Shown here: positions 46,780 to 55,300 of the stretch, piece by piece
Position numbering within the stretch: position 1 is the stretch's first letter
Layout: each line of letters begins with the position of its first letter
Source: Micromonospora gifhornensis
Lineage (GTDB): Bacteria > Actinomycetota > Actinomycetes > Mycobacteriales > Micromonosporaceae
Reading direction: 5' to 3'
Length of the DNA stretch: 64,000 bases
Assembly (NCBI RefSeq): GCF_016863515.1
Contig: NZ_BOPA01000022.1
Location: forward strand, 1 to 64,000
Notes under the pieces: generated by a model
Database searches by the model: none
Told to the model about the DNA's origin: nothing
The model's input: the letters and a program-made list of their open reading frames with translations, nothing else
Made by a program: the position numbers and the translations under genes

Positions 46780-48564
46780 CTACTGTGAACAGCTAGGTGC
46801 GGTAACAACTTGGGTGGTCCATGGGGCGGTGGTCGGGGTCAGCCACAGCTCGGCATCTCCCGTGTCCGTCTTGCCGGTGAGCAGGGAGACCTCCAGGGTC
46901 TTGCTCCCGCCCGGGCCGATCTCGACGTTCACGGTGGCCACCTGCCGGCGCCGTTCGGTGCCGGTGGCCGTCACGGTCTCGTCCCCGTCGAGGCGGATGT
47001 CGAGCACCGCCCCGCCGGCCGGCGCGTACACCGAGACCAGGGTGCGGACGGTGTACGGGTCGCCCGACCTGGCCAGACCGAGGACCGATTCGCTGAGCCC
47101 GGAGGACGGTGCGGTGGAGCGCATCGTCACCCGCAGGCGCAGTTCGCGGCGTCCGTCCCCCTGACATTCACCGACCGCCAGGTCGGCGCTCTGCCGGAGG
47201 TAGTAGCCGAGCTTGGCGCCGCTGCCGTCGTTGAGGAAGACGCCGACTGTCGGCACCGCGTCCTGTTCCGGAAGCGTCCCGGCCATCCGGCTGTCACCGA
47301 ACGTCCGCTGTTCCTCCGGACGGGCACTCCAGAACAATATCCGGCGTTCAGTGACAGAACGGTCAAACGCGGATAGCAACCCACTTGGGGGAATCTTCCG
47401 CTCGAAGAGGGCGTCGAACACCGAGCCGGCGGCGGCGGCGAAGAAGGCGTCCTGCTCGGCCGGCTCCATCCGCTGGTAGGTATCGCTGAGCAGCGTCTTC
47501 ACCACGTTGTCGGCGGTCAACTCGACCCCGGACGGCACCCGGACCGGACCGGTCACCCGTAACAGGTACGACAGCGCCACCGGATCCACGGCGAGCACCC
47601 CGTCGACCGTGTCCTGCGCGCTCCGCCGGTACATGTCGCGGTAGAGCGCGGCGGCGGTCGGGAAATGCGGGGTCAGGTTGACGTCGGCGGGATAGATGCC
47701 GGGCAGGTCGCCCCAGAGGGCCTTCACCTCGGCCGGCACCTTCAGCGGCTTGGTGAACGCCCCGAAGCCCGCCGAACTGCCCTGAGAGCCCATCCTGAGC
47801 CGGCCCTTGTTCGCCTCGATCAGGGCGTACGCGCCGAACATGCCCCCGGTCGCGCGCAACTCGGCGAGGTTCTGCGACACCAGCAGATAGCGGCGCGGGC
47901 CGTCGGCGCCGAGCAACGGTGGCAGCAGCCGGCCGGCCCGGTCCGCGGCGGAGGTCAGGTCGGCGAGCCGGTCGATCTCGCCCCGCAACCGGACCACCGC
48001 CTCGCGGACCTGGTCGATCAGCCGATCGTCGTCGATGGCGAGCAGGTCCGACCGGGTGCGCCGCACCGTGGCGTCGACCTCGGTCAACCGGGTGGCGACG
48101 GCCTGCAGGTCGGAGACGTCCAATCGGCCCTCGCGGGGCACCAGGCCACTGAGGTCGACCTCCAGCAGCGCCGGAAATGCCTGCCGGGCCAGGTCGTCGA
48201 TGGCGATGGAGATCTGCCGTACGGCCGTGAGGTTGCCGCCGGCGTACGGCACCTGCCGGCCCAGCCACCAGCCGGGGTCGCCGGTCGCCCGGCGGGCCGC
48301 ACCCGACTGCTCCTGAAGTGCGGCGAGTGTGCGCTGCGCCCGGGCGGTGTCCCCGCCGACCAGATGGCCACTGAGCTCGCTGGCCAGACCGGCGGCGTTG
48401 ACCAGGTGGGCCCGGGCCTGCCAGCCCCGGAATCCCACCCAACCGCCGATCGTGAGCACCAACGAGGTGACCACCAGCGAGGTGAGCAGGACGCGACGCA
48501 GTCGGGCACGCCGCCGTCGGCGGGATCGACTCCGCCGCCGACGCGGACTTTCACTGTCCGTCAC
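46780..48564 (-). CDS. DUF4012 membrane-anchored protein
   Basis: About 594 aa. A very basic N-terminus (Arg/Ser repeats), one membrane helix (about 25-47), a helical stretch (about 50-190) and a large extracytoplasmic domain with R-R-Y-L-L-V-S-Q-N-L-A-E-L-R-A-T-G-G-M-F-G, the hallmark of DUF4012. The family goes with exopolysaccharide and cell-surface loci in actinobacteria. GTG at 48564 follows GAGGT by five bases; an in-frame region further upstream is the reverse side of the next gene. Co-transcribed with the LPVTG protein, and probably with the GT4 gene. Confidence 0.88.
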   Translation of the reverse strand: MTDSESPRRRRSRSRRRRRARLRRVLLTSLVVTSLVLTIGGWVGFRGWQARAHLVNAAGLASELSGHLVGGDTARAQRTLAALQEQSGAARRATGDPGWWLGRQVPYAGGNLTAVRQISIAIDDLARQAFPALLEVDLSGLVPREGRLDVSDLQAVATRLTEVDATVRRTRSDLLAIDDDRLIDQVREAVVRLRGEIDRLADLTSAADRAGRLLPPLLGADGPRRYLLVSQNLAELRATGGMFGAYALIEANKGRLRMGSQGSSAGFGAFTKPLKVPAEVKALWGDLPGIYPADVNLTPHFPTAAALYRDMYRRSAQDTVDGVLAVDPVALSYLLRVTGPVRVPSGVELTADNVVKTLLSDTYQRMEPAEQDAFFAAAAGSVFDALFERKIPPSGLLSAFDRSVTERRILFWSARPEEQRTFGDSRMAGTLPEQDAVPTVGVFLNDGSGAKLGYYLRQSADLAVGECQGDGRRELRLRVTMRSTAPSSGLSESVLGLARSGDPYTVRTLVSVYAPAGGAVLDIRLDGDETVTATGTERRRQVATVNVEIGPGGSKTLEVSLLTGKTDTGDAELWLTPTTAPWTTQVVTAPSCSQ

Positions 48565-48643
48565 ACTTACCTCACTTCTGGCGATATGGACAGAAGGCAC
48601 CATAGTTCTAACAGTTGGTGACCGTTTTATGGCTGTTATCGCC

Positions 48644-49903
48644 TCATTCGGCCGGAATGAGGGTGGCCTTCGACGTATCCGCTCCACCCCTCGAATCGCC
48701 CACCGCGGCCTCCCGCAGGAGTCGTTCGATCCGATCCACGCCCCCCGGCAGCGACATGTCCCGCAGGTACGCCTCCCGGCCGCGACGGCCCATCTCGGCT
48801 CGTGCGGGCGGGGGTATCTGCGCGGCGAGCCAGAACCGGTCCGCCAGGCTGGCCCAGTCCTCCGGCGGGCAGGACAGTCCCGCCCGGGCCCGTTCCACGA
48901 GCGCGGCGGTGTCGCCGCCGGCCGAGGCCACCACGGGTGCCGCGCAGGACAGGGCCGCCGGGAGCTTGTCCGGTACGGTGCTGCGCAGCGCCGGCAGATC
49001 CCGCAGCATGACCAGCTGGTAGTCGGCGGCCGCGTACAACTCCGGCATGTCCAGCGGCGAACGCCGGTCGACGAAGCGGATGTTGTCGGCCCGCAGCTCG
49101 GCGGCGAGCCCCCGCACCCGCCGCTCGTGCGCACCCGAGCCCACCAGGACCAGATCGATGGTGTTCTCCAGCGCTGCCGCCGCCCGTACCGCCGTCTCCA
49201 GCCCCTGCCGCGCGCCGATGGTGCCGGCGTGCATCACCACGCACCGCTCGTCGCGGCGGACCAGTCCCCGGGCGGCCGAGCCGGCCGGCGCGGGCCGGAA
49301 GATCCGCTCGTCGGTCCAGTTGAGCACCACCTGGACCCGGTCCGCATCGGCGCCGACCGCGACCACCGCGTCACGCAACGACGGCGTGCTCACCGCGATC
49401 GCGCTGGCGGCCCGGTAGGTCCGGGTCATGGCGGCGCGTACCCGTGCCGCCCAGCGGCCGTCGTCGGTGTCGTCCGGCGCCTGCTCCGCCCACACGTCCG
49501 GCACGTGCAGCACGACCGGTTTGCGGCCGAGCAGCCGCAGCAGCGTCGCCGAGGCGAACGCCGTCGCCGGCGGCTGATGGACGTAGAGGACGTCGACGTC
49601 GGCGAGGTAGCGTCGACCGACCAACCCGGCACTGGCGGCGAAGGAGAGCCAGGACGCCATCCGGGGCCGGACACCCCCGTCACCCGTGCTGTAGCGGGGC
49701 ACCCGGCGCACGGTCAGTCCGCGGCTGCGGGTCTCGTGCCGCCAGCGCTGCCGCCAGCCCGGGTAGACGTGACCGCCGGGATAGTCGGGAAACCCGGTCA
49801 GCACCCGCACCTCGTGGCCGCGCGCGGCCAGTTCCTCGGCCAGGCTGCCCGGGATGAACGCGGGCTCGGGCGGAAAGTGGTAGGTCAGGATGCCGATGCG
49901 CAC
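48644..49903 (-). CDS. GT4 glycosyltransferase (WcaI/WbuB-like)
   Basis: 419 aa, GT-B fold. N-terminus I-G-I-L-T-Y-H-F-P-P-E-P-A with A-A-R-G-H-E-V-R-V-L-T-G-F-P-D-Y-P is the form of WcaI/WbuB-type fucosyl- or N-acetyl-amino-sugar transferases; the C-terminal donor domain has M-H-A-G-T-I-G and S-T-V-P-D-K-L. GTG at 49903 opens this region and follows a GGGGGTG. Likely cytosolic transfer of a sugar to a lipid-linked polysaccharide intermediate. Confidence 0.88.
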   Translation of the reverse strand: MRIGILTYHFPPEPAFIPGSLAEELAARGHEVRVLTGFPDYPGGHVYPGWRQRWRHETRSRGLTVRRVPRYSTGDGGVRPRMASWLSFAASAGLVGRRYLADVDVLYVHQPPATAFASATLLRLLGRKPVVLHVPDVWAEQAPDDTDDGRWAARVRAAMTRTYRAASAIAVSTPSLRDAVVAVGADADRVQVVLNWTDERIFRPAPAGSAARGLVRRDERCVVMHAGTIGARQGLETAVRAAAALENTIDLVLVGSGAHERRVRGLAAELRADNIRFVDRRSPLDMPELYAAADYQLVMLRDLPALRSTVPDKLPAALSCAAPVVASAGGDTAALVERARAGLSCPPEDWASLADRFWLAAQIPPPARAEMGRRGREAYLRDMSLPGGVDRIERLLREAAVGDSRGGADTSKATLIPAE

Positions 49904-50062
49904 CGGGACACCCCCGCTCCCGCCCGACCCGGCGCGGCGTCCGCGACGAGGGGCTGTCCCGCTGCGTACGATGCCGGCAACCCCTCCCGGGACGGGTGCC
50001 GGTGGCGGCCGTCCTTCGTTGCGGCGCCAGCGTGTGCGGCCGCCTCGTCGAGAGGGTTCCCG

Positions 50063-50617
50063 ATGGTCAACGCAGTTCTGTTCGTCTGCCACGCCAACCT
50101 GTGCCGGTCACCGATGGCCGAGTACACCGCGCGCCGCATGCTCGCCGGGCTGCCGGTGACCGTGGCCAGCGCCGGCACGGACGCGGTGACAGGACGCGCC
50201 ATGCACCCGTACGCGGCGGCCGTCGTCGCCGAGGCCGGTGCGGATCCGGAGACCTTTCGCACCCGACGGCTGGCAGCGGAGCACCTCACCGACGCGGTAC
50301 TGGTGCTCACGGCGACCCGCCGCCAGCGTTCGGTCTGTACCGCGATGGCGCCGGCCGCGCTGCATCGGACGTTCACCCTGCGCCAGTTCGGCCGCCTGGC
50401 CGCGGCCGTCGAGCCGCCGCTGACCGAGCAGGATGGTCCGCTGGCCGCCGCGGTCACCGCCGCCACGCTGGCTCGGGCGCGGCTGCAACCCGCTCCCGGC
50501 GACGCCGACGACCTGCCCGACCCTGTCGCCGGTACGCCTGAGCAGTTCCGGCGCTGCGCGGAGGAGATCGAACGGTCGCTGCGACCACTGGCGGTGCTCA
50601 TCGGGACAGCCGGGTGA
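50063..50617 (+). CDS. Low-molecular-weight protein tyrosine phosphatase
   Basis: 184 aa. C-x5-R active site at C9-H-A-N-L-C-R15-S, at the N-terminus as usual, and a D-P near residue 151 as general acid. It probably dephosphorylates the BY-kinase encoded next to it, as in Wzb/Wzc pairs. ATG at 50063 follows GAGAGGG. The 3' ends of the two genes overlap by 20 bp while converging. Confidence 0.93.
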   Translation: MVNAVLFVCHANLCRSPMAEYTARRMLAGLPVTVASAGTDAVTGRAMHPYAAAVVAEAGADPETFRTRRLAAEHLTDAVLVLTATRRQRSVCTAMAPAALHRTFTLRQFGRLAAAVEPPLTEQDGPLAAAVTAATLARARLQPAPGDADDLPDPVAGTPEQFRRCAEEIERSLRPLAVLIGTAG

Positions 50618-52055
50618 GTTCCTGGGTGTGGTCGACCGGCTCGGCAGCGCCTCGACGCTCGGCGTGCCGGCCGGCCGAGGACCGCGCTGCCGACGTCGAC
50701 GCGGCGTCCGTCACCACTCGGTAGGCCTCGTACTGGTAGGCGTCGGTCTTGGGCACCCGCGCCATGTTGAGCACGCAGCCGAGCAGCCGTACGGAGACCG
50801 AGTGCAGGGCCCGGGCGGCGGCGGCCACCTGTGCCCGCGAGGTGCGTCCCTGCTGGCTGACCAGCAGCGCGCCGTCGGCCTGCACGGCCACCACCACGCC
50901 GTCGGTGACGGCGAGCAGCGGGGCGGTGTCGATGATCACGATGTCGGCCGACTCGCGCAGTGCCAGCAGCAGATCCGACATGGCCTTGGAGCCGAGCAGT
51001 TCGCTCGGGTTGGGCGGTGCCGAGCCGCTGGGCAGTACGAGCAGGGACTTGTCGCCCCACCGCTGCACCACGTCGCCGACGTGCACGTCGCCGACCAGCA
51101 CGTCGGTCAGTCCGACCCCGGAGTCGACGCCCAGATAGTGGCCGACCTTGGGCCGACGCAGGTCGGCGTCGACAAGCAGCACCCGCCAGCCCGCCTCGGC
51201 CAGGGCGATCGCCAGGTTGCACGACAGGGTGGTCTTGCCCTCGCCCTGCAGCGCGCTGGTGACGGCGATGACCCGGGCCGGTTCGTGCACGTCGACGAAG
51301 CGCAGGTTGGTCCGCAGCTTGCGGATCGCCTCGGCCCGGGCCGAGGTCGCGGCGTCCCCGACGATCAGCGGGGCCACCCGGGCGCTGCCGTCCAGCGGGA
51401 TCTCACCGAGCAACGGGCTGCCGGTGACCCGCCGCAACGCGGCGGCGTCACGCAACCGGACGTCGGCCATCCCGCGCAGCACCGCCAGGCCGACACCGGC
51501 CAGCAGGCCGAGCAGGGCGCCGATGACGGTGTTGCGGACCGGCTGCGGGGAGACCGGGCTGGGCGTGACGCGCGGGCCGCTCACCACCTCGATCTTGATC
51601 GGGCCGGCAGAGCCGTCCGGCTTGGTCTCGACCTTCTGGACGAGTTCCACGAAGTTCGCCGACAGCGCCTCGGTGACTCGCAGCGCCCGCGCCTGGTCGG
51701 TGTCGGTCACCGAGGCCCGCAGCAGGACTGTGCCGTTCTCGGTGGAGGTGCTCACCCTGCGCTGGATCTCCTCGGCGGTCAGCCCGACCTGCCGATCGGC
51801 GGCGGCACTCTGCGCCAGGCGGTCACTTGTCAGCAGTTCGGCGTACGACTTGACCCGCTGCTGGAGAAACAGGCCGCCCTGGTAGGCGTCGGTGACGCCC
51901 TGGCTCGGGGTGGTGACGAAGAAGGTGACCGAGGCGACGTAGCGGGGCTGCGCCCGGACCGTGATCAAGGCGGTCACGCCGAGCGCCACCATGACGGTGA
52001 CCAGGACGATCCACCAGTGCTGCCGCACGAGGCGCAGCTGGCGCAACAGGTCCAT
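50598..52055 (-). CDS. Polysaccharide biosynthesis tyrosine autokinase (Wzz-BYK)
   Basis: 485 aa. Wzz chain-length domain between membrane helices at about 15-33 and 174-194, then a BY-kinase ATPase domain with Walker A S-A-L-Q-G-E-G-K-T-T (267-276) and Walker A' L-L-V-D-A-D-L-R-R-P (293-302). The C-terminal tail has a modest tyrosine cluster (Y-Q-Y-E-A-Y). It regulates exopolysaccharide polymerisation and export. ATG at 52055 follows GGAGG. The cognate phosphatase is adjacent, on the other strand. Confidence 0.94.
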   Translation of the reverse strand: MDLLRQLRLVRQHWWIVLVTVMVALGVTALITVRAQPRYVASVTFFVTTPSQGVTDAYQGGLFLQQRVKSYAELLTSDRLAQSAAADRQVGLTAEEIQRRVSTSTENGTVLLRASVTDTDQARALRVTEALSANFVELVQKVETKPDGSAGPIKIEVVSGPRVTPSPVSPQPVRNTVIGALLGLLAGVGLAVLRGMADVRLRDAAALRRVTGSPLLGEIPLDGSARVAPLIVGDAATSARAEAIRKLRTNLRFVDVHEPARVIAVTSALQGEGKTTLSCNLAIALAEAGWRVLLVDADLRRPKVGHYLGVDSGVGLTDVLVGDVHVGDVVQRWGDKSLLVLPSGSAPPNPSELLGSKAMSDLLLALRESADIVIIDTAPLLAVTDGVVVAVQADGALLVSQQGRTSRAQVAAAARALHSVSVRLLGCVLNMARVPKTDAYQYEAYRVVTDAASTSAARSSAGRHAERRGAAEPVDHTQELTRLSR

Positions 52056-52417
52056 CAGGCACGCCTCCGGATCGGCCCGGTAACGCCAAAGAACTTCACG
52101 AAAACCCCCAAGGTCGACTGAATCTCGTGAAACCATTAAAGCGGCTTATGTGGCCTGTGTCCGGAGTTAGGCGTTTTCCTGGCGGCGACTCCGCTCCCCC
52201 ATGCCCAACCGGACCGAGCGTCCGTCGGAATCGCCCTCGCCGCGGAAAAGATGCGGTTTGACGCAGGGAGACATCGACGAGCCGGTGGCCGGATGGGGGT
52301 CGCCCGATCGCCGCTCTCGCGCCCGCCTCCGCCAGGGGATAAGGTCGTGGCCGGTGTGCCGGGAAGTCTGGTCGGCGACGAGATCCGTACTCCCCGATCG
52401 ACAGGTGGAATCTGCGC
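52056..52417. promoter_or_regulatory. Divergent region, tyrosine kinase / nhaA
   Basis: 362 bp without a gene. AT-richer patch near 52098-52170 (on the minus strand side) is the likely promoter region of the kinase. No operator or repeat was found. Confidence 0.4.
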
Positions 52418-53746
52418 ATGACCGACCACGACCCACGCCCGCAACACCGCGGCGTGCGCCGCCTCTTCTCCCGTACCTCCTGGCCGGAGGCCCGCTTCCT
52501 GGCCGACGTGCTGCGCACGGAGACCGTCGGTGGCGCCCTCCTGCTGGTCGGTGCGGTGATCGCGCTGATCTGGGCCAACTCCCCGTGGGGGGACTCCTAC
52601 AGCGAGCTGGGGCGATGGGTGCCGTGGCCCGGCGGCTCGGCGCTGCACCTGGACCTCGACCTCGCCGCCTGGGCCGCCGACGGGCTGCTGGCGATCTTCT
52701 TCTTCGTGGTCGGCCTCGAACTCAAACGCGAGTTCGTCGCCGGCGAGCTACGCGACCCACGCCGGGCCGCGCTGCCGGTCGTGGCGGCGGTCGGCGGCAT
52801 GGCGCTGCCCGCACTCATCTACGTCGCCGTCAACATCACCGCCGGCGGCGAGGGGCTACGCGGCTGGGCGATCCCCACCGCGACGGACATCGCCTTCGCG
52901 CTGGCCGTGCTGGCGGTGATCGGGGCGTACCTGCCGCAGGGGCTGCGTGCCTTCCTGCTCACCCTGGCAGTGGTCGACGACCTGCTCGCGATCACCATCA
53001 TCGCGATCTTCTACACCGACGACTTCAACCTGCTCCCGCTGCTCGGCGCCATCGCGCCCATCGCTTTGTTCGCGCTGCTCGTGCAGCGGCGGCGCACCTG
53101 GTGGTGGGCACTCATCCCGTTGGCGGTGATCGCCTGGACCCTGGTGCACTCCTCCGGGGTGCACGCCACGGTGGCCGGCGTGCTGCTCGGTTTCACCGTG
53201 CCGGTGCTCGCCGGCAAGGGCCGCGACGGACGCCCCGCGCCGGGTCTGGCCGAACACCTGGAGCACAAGTGGCGGCCGATCTCGGCCGGCTTCGCCGTAC
53301 CGGTGTTCGCGTTCTTCGCCGCCGGGGTCTCGCTGCGCGGCGCCGACCTGGGTGCGGTGGCAAGCGATCCGATCGTGATCGGCATCGTGCTCGGTCTCGT
53401 GGTCGGTAAGACCGTCGGCATCCTCGGCTCCACGTTCCTGCTGGCCCGGTTCACCCGGGCCCGACTCGACGAGGACATCACCTGGTCGGACCTGCTCGGT
53501 GTGTCGCTGCTGGCGGGCATCGGGTTCACCGTCTCGCTGCTCATCGGCGAACTGGCGTTCGGTGCCGAGAGCATGGCGGGCGCCAACGTCAAGGCCGCGG
53601 TGCTGGCCGGATCGCTGATCTCGGCGCTGCTGGCCACCGTGGTCCTGGTCCGCCGCAACCGGGCCTACCGGTTGATCGCCATGAAGGAGCAGGTCGACCT
53701 CGACCAGGACGGCGTGCCGGACGTCTACCAACGACCCGACGCCTGA
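52418..53746 (+). CDS. nhaA: Na+/H+ antiporter NhaA
   Basis: 442 aa, about 12 membrane helices. Diagnostic segments: I-W-A-N-S-P-W, F-F-F-V-V-G-L-E-L-K-R-E-F, A-T-D-I-A-F-A-L-A-V-L and A-V-V-D-D-L-L-A-I with the paired transport Asp residues. Exchanges Na+ (or Li+) for protons for pH and salt homeostasis. ATG at 52418 follows AGGTGGA. It ends with a 20-residue hydrophilic tail; converges on the DUF1622 pair. Confidence 0.95.
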   Translation: MTDHDPRPQHRGVRRLFSRTSWPEARFLADVLRTETVGGALLLVGAVIALIWANSPWGDSYSELGRWVPWPGGSALHLDLDLAAWAADGLLAIFFFVVGLELKREFVAGELRDPRRAALPVVAAVGGMALPALIYVAVNITAGGEGLRGWAIPTATDIAFALAVLAVIGAYLPQGLRAFLLTLAVVDDLLAITIIAIFYTDDFNLLPLLGAIAPIALFALLVQRRRTWWWALIPLAVIAWTLVHSSGVHATVAGVLLGFTVPVLAGKGRDGRPAPGLAEHLEHKWRPISAGFAVPVFAFFAAGVSLRGADLGAVASDPIVIGIVLGLVVGKTVGILGSTFLLARFTRARLDEDITWSDLLGVSLLAGIGFTVSLLIGELAFGAESMAGANVKAAVLAGSLISALLATVVLVRRNRAYRLIAMKEQVDLDQDGVPDVYQRPDA

Positions 53747-53750
53747 CGTC

Positions 53751-54041
53751 TCACCGGCTCGACGCCCGGTCGGCCTGTCCGGCCGGGCGTCGGCGAGCCG
53801 AGGCCCGCCAGCGGTCGTCGGCGAGCAGCCCGGCCCGCAGCATCCGACGCACCGCCACGAGCACGACCACCGCCGCCAGACCCGACCAGGACGTCCCACC
53901 GGCCAGCCGCACCAGCCCGGCGGCGACAAGCATGTCCAGCAGCACCTCGACAGCCGTCGGCACCGACCGGGTGGCGAGCAGCGCCACACCGGCGCTGAGC
54001 ACGCCGAGCGCGCCGACCACCGCGGCCAGGGCCCCGATCAT
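53751..54041 (-). CDS. Small multi-pass membrane protein (96 aa)
   Basis: 96 aa with about three hydrophobic segments and a basic C-terminal tail. ATG at 54041 overlaps the stop of the DUF1622 gene (ATGA), and GGGAAG precedes it. No family recognised; likely a partner of the DUF1622 membrane protein. Confidence 0.75.
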   Translation of the reverse strand: MIGALAAVVGALGVLSAGVALLATRSVPTAVEVLLDMLVAAGLVRLAGGTSWSGLAAVVVLVAVRRMLRAGLLADDRWRASARRRPAGQADRASSR

Positions 54042-54403
54042 CGTGTCGCTTCCCGGGGCTTCTCCACCTGCCGTTGCTCCTGCTCGATCTCCTTGCGCAG
54101 GACACGGTTCAGGCCGGTCCGGATGGCCGCGACCGCGGCGAGCTGACCGATCTGGGCGAACGTCGGCGACAACGCGGTACGCAGGATGTCCGCGGCCAAC
54201 TGGAACTCCAGGCCCAGAACGAGGAAGCGGCCCAGGGTCAGCCGGATCCGGGTGAACACCACGGCGTCGCGGCACCGCAGCCCGTCGACCACGAACCGCA
54301 GCGCCGCCCAGCCCACCCCCGCGACGATCACCACGACACCGACCAGCTCGACCGCGGTCACCACGAGCTGGTGACCGCGGTCGACAACCTCCTCGACGTT
54401 CAC
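54038..54403 (-). CDS. DUF1622 membrane protein
   Basis: 121 aa with two or three membrane helices and the DUF1622 core: L-G-R-F-L-V-L-G-L-E-F-Q-L-A-A-D-I-L-R-T and I-R-T-G-L-N-x-x-L-x-x-E-I. Function unknown. GTG at 54403 follows AAGG weakly. Its gene overlaps the 96-aa gene by 4 bp. It follows the GDT1 gene by 51 bp, though a hairpin at 54421-54445 lies between. Confidence 0.88.
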   Translation of the reverse strand: MNVEEVVDRGHQLVVTAVELVGVVVIVAGVGWAALRFVVDGLRCRDAVVFTRIRLTLGRFLVLGLEFQLAADILRTALSPTFAQIGQLAAVAAIRTGLNRVLRKEIEQEQRQVEKPREATR

Positions 54404-54420
54404 CCCGGCGCCTTACCCGG

Positions 54421-54445
54421 CCGGCACCCGGGTAGTCGGTGCCGG
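54421..54445 (-). terminator. Hairpin after the GDT1-family gene
   Basis: CCGGCACC/GGTGCCGG, an 8-bp stem with 9-nt loop, between the GDT1-family gene and the DUF1622 gene. It may terminate or process the transcript. Confidence 0.55.
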
Positions 54446-54454
54446 GGCGGCCGT

Positions 54455-55042
54455 TCAGAGCAGTTCGGTGAGCGCGTCGATGATCAACCAGATGCCGCTG
54501 ATCGCGAACAGCGCGGCGGCACCGTACTTGATGGTCCGTTCCGGCAGCTTCCGGCCGAGCAGCCGGCCGACGATGATGGCGAGCGCGTCGGCGGCCACCA
54601 TGCCGATCGTCGAACCGACCCAGGTGCCGAACCACCCGTACTGGGTGGCCAGGGTGATCGTGGCGAGCATCGTCTTGTCGCCGAGTTCGGCGAGGAAGAA
54701 CGCGACACCGACGGTGAGCACCGCGGACTTTCCGCCCCGGGCGGCCTTGCGCTTGTCCTCCTCGGTGAGGCTGTCACCGCGCAGGGTCCACAGCCCGAAG
54801 CCGATGAAGGCCGCACCCGCCAGCAGTGAGATCCAGCCGGTCGGCAGAGCCGAGCCGAGGCCGTACCCGATGGCCACCGAGGCCAGGTGCACCACGGCGG
54901 TGGCGACGGTGATGCCGATCAGAATCGGCATGGTGCGATATCTGGTGGCGAAAGCCAGCGCCATGAGCTGGGACTTGTCTCCCAGCTCCGCAACGAAGAT
55001 CACGCCGAAGCTGACGGCCAGCGCGACGAGGAACCCCTCCAT
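54455..55042 (-). CDS. GDT1/TMEM165-family cation transporter (probable Mn2+ export)
   Basis: 195 aa with six membrane helices and the family's two E-L-G-D-K motifs (A-E-L-G-D-K-S and A-E-L-G-D-K-T), which bind the cation. Bacterial members (MneA/MntX-like) export Mn2+. ATG at 55042 follows GGAAGGA; longer in-frame starts run into the riboswitch below and are rejected. The yybP-ykoY element upstream supports manganese control. Confidence 0.92.
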   Translation of the reverse strand: MEGFLVALAVSFGVIFVAELGDKSQLMALAFATRYRTMPILIGITVATAVVHLASVAIGYGLGSALPTGWISLLAGAAFIGFGLWTLRGDSLTEEDKRKAARGGKSAVLTVGVAFFLAELGDKTMLATITLATQYGWFGTWVGSTIGMVAADALAIIVGRLLGRKLPERTIKYGAAALFAISGIWLIIDALTELL

Positions 55043-55084
55043 GACATCCTTCCGGATCATGCCGGGAGGAGGTACGGGGATGCC

Positions 55085-55212
55085 CTCGACCCGGCTGTGT
55101 ACAGCCTGGTCGAAGGTCTCGCCCGCCTCGCTGCGCGAGGCCCCGTGGCCGGATGCGGAACGCACCAGTATGTCGACCACGATGTTGCGGGCTACTCCCC
55201 TTCGCTGCGCCC
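55085..55212 (-). promoter_or_regulatory. yybP-ykoY-type (Mn2+) riboswitch upstream of the GDT1-family gene
   Basis: On the minus strand, AAGGGGAGTAGC (55191-55202) and GAGACCTT (55113-55120) are the two conserved metal-pocket loops, and CGAAGG/CCTTCG closes P1. A strong hairpin, TCGACC-x-GGCTGT with ACAGCC-x-GGTCGA (55086-55113), starts at the 3' strand of P1 and is the probable expression platform. Confidence 0.9.
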
Positions 55213-55300
55213 AGCCTAGCCGACCACCCGAGGGTCGGACGGCCGGGTGGGGTGGCTGGCGTCGAGGCCCGGCGGACGCGTCGCCCCCCCCCGGCAGGGG

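Noticed and set aside
46780..49134. Longer DUF4012 protein starting at 49134
   Set aside because: The added part lies within the GT4 gene on the same strand in another frame and has no domain; GTG 48564 has GAGGT in front of it.
54455..55180. Longer GDT1-family protein starting at 55180
   Set aside because: The extra N-terminus would be translated from the riboswitch sequence and has no family similarity; ATG 55042 has a good ribosome-binding site.
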